64,000 nucleotides of DNA from Synchiropus splendidus (taxonomy: Eukaryota; Chordata; Actinopteri; Syngnathiformes; Callionymidae), in contig NC_071336.1 of NCBI RefSeq assembly GCF_027744825.2, positions 24,522,501 to 24,586,500 of the forward strand. The letters run 5' to 3'. Each line of letters opens with the position of its first letter. Positions within the stretch are counted from its first letter, which is position 1. Below, piece after piece: positions 57,301-64,000 of the stretch. The translations under genes were made by a program, and so were the position numbers. The notes beneath the pieces were generated by a model. It was not told where the DNA came from and did not search any database. It saw nothing but the letters and a program-made list of their open reading frames with translations.

Positions 57301-57384
57301 CTCTGTGTCTGTGCTTGAAACTTTCTTCAGGTGAAGCCTGACATTTTATTTTTCCTCAATCCAGTTGAAATGTAATGAAAAAAA
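54369..57384. other. Intergenic DNA, no feature recognised
   Basis: Unassigned AT-rich sequence with an A-run at 54535-54550 and AAATA units at about 55292-55315. No gene or repeat family was recognised. Confidence 0.5.
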
Positions 57385-57972
57385 TACTGTAATTTCGGTA
57401 AAGCACACCTGACTATTAGCCACACCCACTAAATTTAAGAAAGAAAAACAATCTTGTTCCTACTGTGCATAAGCCGCACAGAATCTATAAGCCGCGGGTG
57501 CTGTGATACTCTGCGCCGTAGAAAGGTCAGTGGTGCACATGGCTTAAAAATGCATAAGGATCAGGACGTCCAGCATGGAGACTGACTCATGAAGCAAACA
57601 TGTCAAGGTTCTAAACTTGAATCACCACCTCCTCACTTCTTTTATTTATATTAAAGTGCTCACAATGCACTGTTTTCGCCCATGTGTCCGAAGTTCGGAC
57701 ACCACAGCCGGCCTCAGCAGCTGCTTCTCGTCTCCGGTCTGGAGATCTGTTCTGTTGGTGGAGCTGCGGGCACGCGGGTGAAAACAGCGCATTTTGAGCA
57801 CTTTAAAGGTTAAAAAAAAAAACAAAAAAAAACACCTGTGATTTCAGCGATTTGATGTGATGAGGCTCAATATTGTTCTGTAAAAATGCATATATTAGCG
57901 GCGTTGTTGTGTACGCCGCAGGTTTCAGACCATGAGAAAAAAGTAGCGACTTATAGTTTGGTAATTACGGTA
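57385..57972. mobile_element. Nonautonomous DNA element with terminal inverted repeats
   Basis: Starts TACTGTAATTTCGGTAAAGC and ends AGTTTGGTAATTACGGTA, imperfectly complementary. Internal TATAAGCCGC and CTTATAG motifs recall a widespread fish element family whose ends read 'aattacggta' and 'actataagccgc'. It encodes no protein. Superfamily not assigned. Confidence 0.6.
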
Positions 57973-58971
57973 AATAAAGGTTCAAACACTTGTAACCTAA
58001 CCACTGTGTAACCTCAGCATTGGCCTCTTCTGTCATTACATCTTCCATGAATGACTTTCTTTGACATCCCTTTCTGTGAAACACATGTATTTAAGTTGAA
58101 GAAAAAAAAACTCCCATCTATAAATCATCAGCAAATGCAGAGAAATAACTTGCTGTGGTGAAATTAAGCAAAGGCAGTTCGATAATTAAAAGCGAGCTCT
58201 GGGCTCATTCAGTGCACCTTCAATGATTCATTAAAAGCTTGTTTTAATTACAGCCTGAAATAAACCAGTGAAAAATGCATTTTCCATGACATCATTACAC
58301 AAGATAAATGGCATTGATGACTTGCTTTCACAAGGCTTTCTTGGATGTGACATATTTTTGCAAGCGTTAGAAATATGAACACGCGATTAGGGATTGATGC
58401 CCGACTGACTGCTCCGTCAGGCAGACTGCTAGTCATAGATCTTCAGCCAACAAACACGTACAGACTGGTTTGAAGGAAGTTAAACCATGATGGTGCGTGT
58501 CTCCTTCATTTTTTGGGACACCTACTTCATGAATAAAAAACACTTTCCAGTGCAGACTAAACAACAAAACTGAACACTGAGATAGCAACTAGTAAACCAG
58601 CGGCACGGCACATAACTCCACCAAGGATCTCTTCCTCATTTCATTATAAAACACAACTTGGAGAATCACATCAGTTAAACAACTTTTGTGACTTCTACAT
58701 TAGAATTATCATGGTGGAAGCTGTCCTGTTTCCTGGACTTGAACCTGGGCTGCTGAGATTAGAGCTCAGCGTTCCAAGAAATTGACCACAAGGCACATTG
58801 GCTTCGCAGCAGTGGCTATAATAAATATAAGTGAATGATGCTTCCTTCCTGGATCCAGATAAAACTACAGAACCCCAAAGTTTAAACATTGATTCCCTCT
58901 CCCAACACAGTGCTTGAGAGGGCCGAGAGGGTTGGCTGCTCCTAGAACGACGGGTCTAGAAAGCTATTTAT
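57973..58971. other. Intergenic DNA, low repeat content
   Basis: Includes a stretch at about 58120-58400 with TAATTA-type motifs and no recognisable repeat. It could be conserved noncoding DNA, but the sequence alone cannot show it. Confidence 0.35.
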
Positions 58972-59145
58972 TAGTGATGGGTTGATGAGGCTTCATGAAA
59001 CAGTGTCCTGATTTTCAGTGGCCACCAGATGGCACTGTTTGCTGTAAAATGTTTAGACAGCTAATCCAATGAAACTTCTAATCGAAGAGCACCATTTCAT
59101 GAATGTTTAGACACCGTTTCATGATACCTCATACACCCATCACTA
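58972..59145. repeat. Inverted-repeat element copy
   Basis: Ends TAGTGATGGGTTGATGAGG and ATGATACCTCATACACCCAT then CACTA. The left arm core CCACCAGATGGCAC is a perfect consensus match. The right arm core is deleted (GAGCACCATTTCATG). Confidence 0.8.
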
Positions 59146-59163
59146 CTATTTGTAAATAAACGG

Positions 59164-59325
59164 CTGATGAGGTTTCATGAAACAGTGTCCTAATTTTCAG
59201 AGGCCACCAGATGGCAGTCTCCACTCTACAATCACAGGCCTAGAACAAAAGTATCAACCAAACCAAGCGCTCTAGTGGCCTCTGGACTAGGGAGACTGTT
59301 TCATAAACCTTCTCACCCCATCACT
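59164..59325. repeat. Inverted-repeat element copy, adjacent
   Basis: Begins TGATGAGGTTTCATGAAACA only 18 bp after the previous copy and ends TTCTCACCCCATCACT. The left core CCACCAGATGGCAG is perfect. The right arm GCGCTCTAGTGGCCTCTG has lost bases inside the core. Confidence 0.78.
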
Positions 59326-62300
59326 GTCATCAATCAAACTAACACTTCAAACTAGCTGTACACTGACAGTTTACTTCTTTACTACATGGATTGTTTGAAG
59401 CCGATCTTCCACTGCAGTGAGGTTGAGACTCCCAGCTGGGCATTGATTTGCTCCCCAACTGGCATCACTACACACAGACAGGACTCTGACTTATCCTCAC
59501 TAACTGACTAATAACACTTCAGTGTTCCCAAGCAAGTGTTCGACAGCTGACAATATTAAGCAACCTAAAAGTGACTGGTGTGAAACTACAGCTGAGGCAG
59601 CACAAATCATTCAGCGAACTACTTCAGGAGGGTGTTAATCAGCGTTTTCAACATTAAAGAAACCCTTGAAATTGGTTGCTAATGGGCACTAAATTCCCTG
59701 TGTTTGATGTGAGTTTAAATATCTTGGATGAACAAGCCTCCCTTTCTTGTTTGGAATGCAGCTTCTAACCCCAACCAGAAGCCAAGAAAACAACCCCTCT
59801 CTCTTAACATCCTTAACTTCTTGGAAGCAACCGTAGTTATCATTAGGATGTTATTTTTTCAATGGAAACTGAAGTGATTGATGTGTTTTCTGGAACATTC
59901 ACCGCCAGGATTTACAGGCTACAGGATGTGGCACCACTCCCCGGGACTCTCATGCTCCCTCCACCATGTTGCACGTGGCCTTACACAGCTGACCTGACCC
60001 CACACAGAGAGGAGATAGCCAGCAGAAATGGCAGTTGGAACACAGCCATTTGCTCATAGGAGCAAAACTGTCAGTCTCCTATTTGCCAAGTGACCTAACC
60101 CATATCTGTTACTTTAACACAACCTTGATGGGCACAAAGTCCCACGGCCCAATCCGCTTGGATAGAAATTGAATTTGCCCATATCAGCCGCGGCTCTTTG
60201 TGCTCTCAATAGGTGGAGGTGGATAAGTGTTATCTATTTAGCTCTGGGATAAACTGTTTCTGAACTGGTGAGGCCACAGATTCTAGTTATTTTTTCATTA
60301 TGCACATTTTAATCTGGAAAGTTTGATGAGTTCACAATGTATAGGGGAAAATGAATCCAATGGTGTCGACAGTACCTGAAGGCAAATTGGCTGATGAAAT
60401 TATTCCATATTGAACCACTGTGTGTTGCAGCTGTATCTATTGTTGGGGCTCAGAGAAATATGCGTGGAATTATCGCCTTTTTTCGGGACATTGATGCATG
60501 GGGTCACCCCTTATTTTTTAATTCCCTGCCTCACCAACTCATGGTGATTACTTAGAGCACATTTCTAGGCAACGACAAACACGCCTGCCTCATTTTGGCA
60601 TTAAATCTCTTACAAATGTCAGATGCAGTAGAAAGCGAGGCGATCCGAGTCAATGTACAGGGATTTACAAGCGTAGCCGTGTAAGGATGGCAAAACACTG
60701 AGGAGAGCTCAGCTGGAGTTCATGTCCGAGGGTTAAAAGGCTTTGAGTGCAAAAGTCTTAGCGCTGGAAGTGAGTGCAGTCGGTTGGGCAGGGCAAGTGG
60801 ATTCTAAGCTCATGGCTTTGCACTGATACAGGATCCTTAACTTTCTTCTCAGCTTCTGGATGAAGGACGGGTTCTTTAACAGCAGTGAAGCCCATTAGGT
60901 CAGCATTTCTCTAGCAGCGGGCCCATGAAGAGAGTTAAAAAAATGGTATTGCAGAGCCACAGTGTTTTCAAAAAATACAACTTTTATAATAACAATAAGA
61001 ATAAAACTTAATGATGTAGCACTTTTTCGAATGCTGCTCACAAAGTACTTTTTACTCAAGCAATACAACCAGTGAGGCAACGTAAAACCCTTTCACTGAG
61101 CCACACACATCATTGGACTCAATATTCATCAGATACCGTGACGTCAGGGGGAGAGGCCAACTGTCACATCATCCTCCTTATTGCTCTGTTAAAAATCATT
61201 GAATGAAGAAAATGAAGTTTAATTCTCACCAGAGATACTGACTATATCACAGACATTTGATTGGAAATAACAAACAAACCCTTTCGCACACACGATTAAT
61301 TCACACACAAAAACATGCAACTTAACACGTCAGTCAGCCTTCATTACCTTAGATCAGAGGTTCTTAAGCTTTTTGATCTCGGGGCCCACCTTTCCCCGAA
61401 AAAATAGAACCCAGGCTCATTCAAGTAATGCAACTGATTCATGACTAATCTACTTTCACATAAAGAAACCAAGACCTTGTGAGATGATATGAAAGCATGC
61501 GATCATCGGAAAGACATTTATTGGTCATCGAAAAGTCCAACCAGCAACAGAACCAGGTGCAAGTCATAATGATCAAATTTACTGAAGACAAAAGGAAAAA
61601 AATACCCTTCATGCAAACTGAAAAACTGAATAAAATTCTGAATTTAATAAATATAATAAAACCATGTCTAAATATCATAAAATAAAAATGACATATTTTC
61701 TAGAAAGTCCGAAGAAGATATAAGTTAAGTGTAAATAGAAGTATCGTCATTTCAGAACAAGTAAACAGGTGCTTTCGTGAACAGTTTTTACTGTTGGGAG
61801 CGGCATTTCTTTCATTTTTTTTTCTTTTCAAGAACTTCTCCATAGTTGTTAACTATCACAGATTTGCAGCTGTCAAGCCAATTCAGTGACACACTACTGC
61901 CACCATATGTGGCTAATGTATTAAAACTGAGCGTCTCTCAGCCCTCAGGGCTCACGCTAAAGGCTCAGGCTCAAGGTGTAAAAAAAAAAAAAAAAAAACT
62001 TTTAGTGGCCCTCTAGAAGGCGCTCGCAGCGCAACCATGGACCCTGGCCCTATGGTTAAGAATCACTGTCTCAGATAACTTATTACTAACCCGAGACACG
62101 TGACCAGACACTAGTTTACGAGTACACCTTGCCCATGAGGCAAGTAAAGAAAAAAAAGGCAAGCGGCAAGGCAACAGCTGGTCTCACTGAGGTCTGCATC
62201 CACACTCTGAGATAAACACATGGCTTTGACACTATCCCAGCAGCTAACCAGCTGAGACACATGCGGCATTCCCGAACACACGCCTACATGCCGCACTCCA

Positions 62301-62440
62301 TTCTCATACGCTCCTGTAGAGTCAACACCAAACAATAGCGTGGCCCCGACAAGCACACACACACACACGCTGGGGCACAAGTGGACAGAGAGAGTGATCA
62401 ACTAACTAACTAACTAACTGCTGCACCTCCAGCCACAAGT
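59326..62440. other. Intergenic DNA, no gene recognised
   Basis: Unassigned sequence. An A-run lies at 61980-61998 and an ACTA-type run at 62399-62419. No coding exon was recognised. Confidence 0.5.
62399..62419. repeat. (AACT)n microsatellite
   Basis: About five tandem AACT units immediately before the LINE fragment. Confidence 0.9.
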
Positions 62441-63055
62441 CCGTGAAGCTGATCAAGTTTGCGGATGACACCACCATCATCGGGCTCATCTCTGATGGAG
62501 ATGAGTTGGCTAACAGGACAGAGATGGAGCGGCTTGTGTCCTGGTGCAGCCACAACAACCTGGAGCTCAACGCCCGGAAGACAGTGGAGATGGTCATAGA
62601 CTTCAGGAGAGTCACAGTTTCTCTGTCCTCTCTCATGTTGGCTGGTTTACCCATTCCTATTGTAGACTCCTTCTGCTTCCTGGGAACCACCATCAGCAAA
62701 GAGTTTTCTTCCTGAGACAGCTACGAAAACTACGACTGCCGACGGAGTTGCTGATGGAGTTCTACACGGCCATCATCCAGTCCATCCTCACCTCAGCGCC
62801 ACCTCCAGGGACAAGAGCAGACTGCAGCGCATCGTAAATTGTACAGAAGGTGATTGGTTGCAACCTGCCACCTCTTCAGGACCTGTATGCCTCCAGGACC
62901 CAAAGATGTGCAGGTCGGATCAGAGCCGACCCTTCTCATCCTAGACATTGACTGTTCTTCCTCCCTCTGGCAGGAGGCTACGGTCCATCCAGACCAGATC
63001 CTCCCGTCACAGGAACAGCTTCTTCCCCTCGGCCGTCAAACTGTTGAATTTGTGA
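62441..63055 (+). mobile_element. LINE ORF2 fragment (RT C-terminal part), broken
   Basis: The first frame reads LIKFADDTTIIGLISDGDE with the F-A-D-D reverse-transcriptase catalytic box, then WCSHNNLELNARKT and SFCFLGTTISKE. The frame then shifts to FFLRQLRKLRLPTELLMEFY. Further shifts lead to a tail resembling S-F-F-P-A-V-K-L-L-N. It fits L2/Rex1-like fish LINEs. Frame breaks and a deletion after SKE make it non-functional. Confidence 0.8.
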
Positions 63056-63067
63056 ACAGCCTTGTTA

Positions 63068-63105
63068 TTTTGTTTATTTTTATTTTTATTTTTATTTTTA
63101 TTTTG
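63068..63105. repeat. (TTTTA)n simple repeat
   Basis: About 38 bp of TTTTA/TTTAT units right after the LINE fragment, possibly its tail. Confidence 0.85.
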
Positions 63106-64000
63106 TCAACACTTAGTCAAAAACACTGTCCTAGTTCGTGGGCTGACCCACTGACCGTGGAACTTTGTTTTTGTCACGGTAGCCAAAGAGAACCATGGTG
63201 ACACCATGGGGCCTACACTTCAATTGCAAAACGCCTTCACACAAGCACTTCATATGGCAACTATCACAGGGGAGAAAGAACTTACTGGTGAACAGATTAA
63301 CCCTGAGTATTAAGACTGAGAGTTGGACAACCCACGCTTACAGGTTTGTCAAACGTGATTCCTGAAACAGACCCTGTATTCAGCCAGTGTCAGGTGACAG
63401 AGAAGCCGTCTGACAATTGCAGTTAATTCACTGACATCAGCCGCCCTGATGGTAAATACCACATGACACAAGAAGTCAGACGTCCTCATCCACACATATA
63501 GCGATAATAGCATAATACCACAACTGGACAAACTGTTTGGAAAATGTCCATGTTGTTTTTCTGACAAATTGAGGATATAAATGTAGGTCAATACCTCGCA
63601 CAGTTTTTACACGGTGTCCCCTCCATTTGATTCTGCTCGACTCAGTTGAAAAAAAACTCCATTCATGCTCAAATTACCAAAGAGTCAAACAGACTCTTTG
63701 CAAATATAAAGCATTTATTGGCTATTTAACTTTTTTTCTTTTATCTGGGAAAAAAATACCAAGGGGGGTTGGAACAGCTTTAATGACAGTGTGGCAAAAA
63801 AAAAGCAAAAAGTTATGTCTGTTTTGATGATACGCTAAAATGTCAGGTCAGGCGTTACAGTTCTCTTTTTTCTCTTTTACACGATCAAGAAAAGAATTGA
63901 CACTTCATTGAAAGGCACACAGGAACTGCTTAAAAAAAGCCAATTTTCCAGTTCTAATTTGTTCCATTTCCTGCACATGAAACTTTCCTTGCAAAATATT
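63106..64000. other. Intergenic DNA to window end
   Basis: No gene, exon or repeat family was recognised. Confidence 0.5.

Noticed and set aside
1..64000. CRISPR arrays, operons, prokaryotic promoters or replication origins
   Set aside because: The window is clearly vertebrate nuclear DNA. No regularly spaced repeats with unique spacers occur.

Overview
This is vertebrate nuclear DNA, most likely from a ray-finned (teleost) fish. It has split genes with GT-AG introns, AT-rich intergenic DNA, and many relics of fish-type transposable elements: LINE 3' ends, a hAT-like element, tRNA-derived SINE pieces, Ty3/gypsy debris and short inverted-repeat elements. The species cannot be named from the sequence. 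Nothing prokaryotic is present.

Positions 389-38880 hold the 3' three-quarters of one plus-strand gene, the FACIT-like collagen alpha-1(XXI), col21a1. I resolve 28 coding exons encoding 827 residues plus a stop. In order they give the second half of a von Willebrand A domain, a TSPN/laminin-G-like domain, a short acidic Cys-bearing linker (including a 12-nt microexon), a collagen domain of about 106 Gly-X-Y triplets, a non-collagenous hinge with three cysteines, a second collagen domain with two Gly-X-Gly interruptions, and a short C-terminus with two cysteines. All introns are GT-AG, reading frames join without a stop, and the length fits the recalled human protein (about 957 residues) once the missing N-terminus is added. 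The start codon, signal peptide, first half of the VWA domain and promoter lie upstream of the window. A poly(A) signal lies about 135 bases after the stop.

The introns are very uneven: 62-105 bp around exons w6-w12, but 7-8 kb after w14 and w22. The large introns carry repeats, including a perfect 26-bp-arm hairpin, two copies of a 320-345 bp repeat in different introns, a retroelement RNase H fragment, a minus-strand LINE end, and a hAT element nested in an older inverted-repeat element.

From about 39 kb to the end I find no protein-coding gene. The interval holds LINE relics (the largest at 62.4-63.05 kb), inverted-repeat elements, microsatellites and unassigned single-copy sequence. From human synteny (COL21A1 next to BMP5) this flank may face bmp5, but no bmp5 exon is visible.

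The most interesting pattern is a family of short palindromic elements with at least ten copies or half-copies. Both arms carry a match to the CTCF core consensus in opposite orientations, so intact copies present a convergent motif pair 70-80 bp apart. The family clusters at 53.7-54.4 kb and 59.0-59.3 kb downstream of col21a1.
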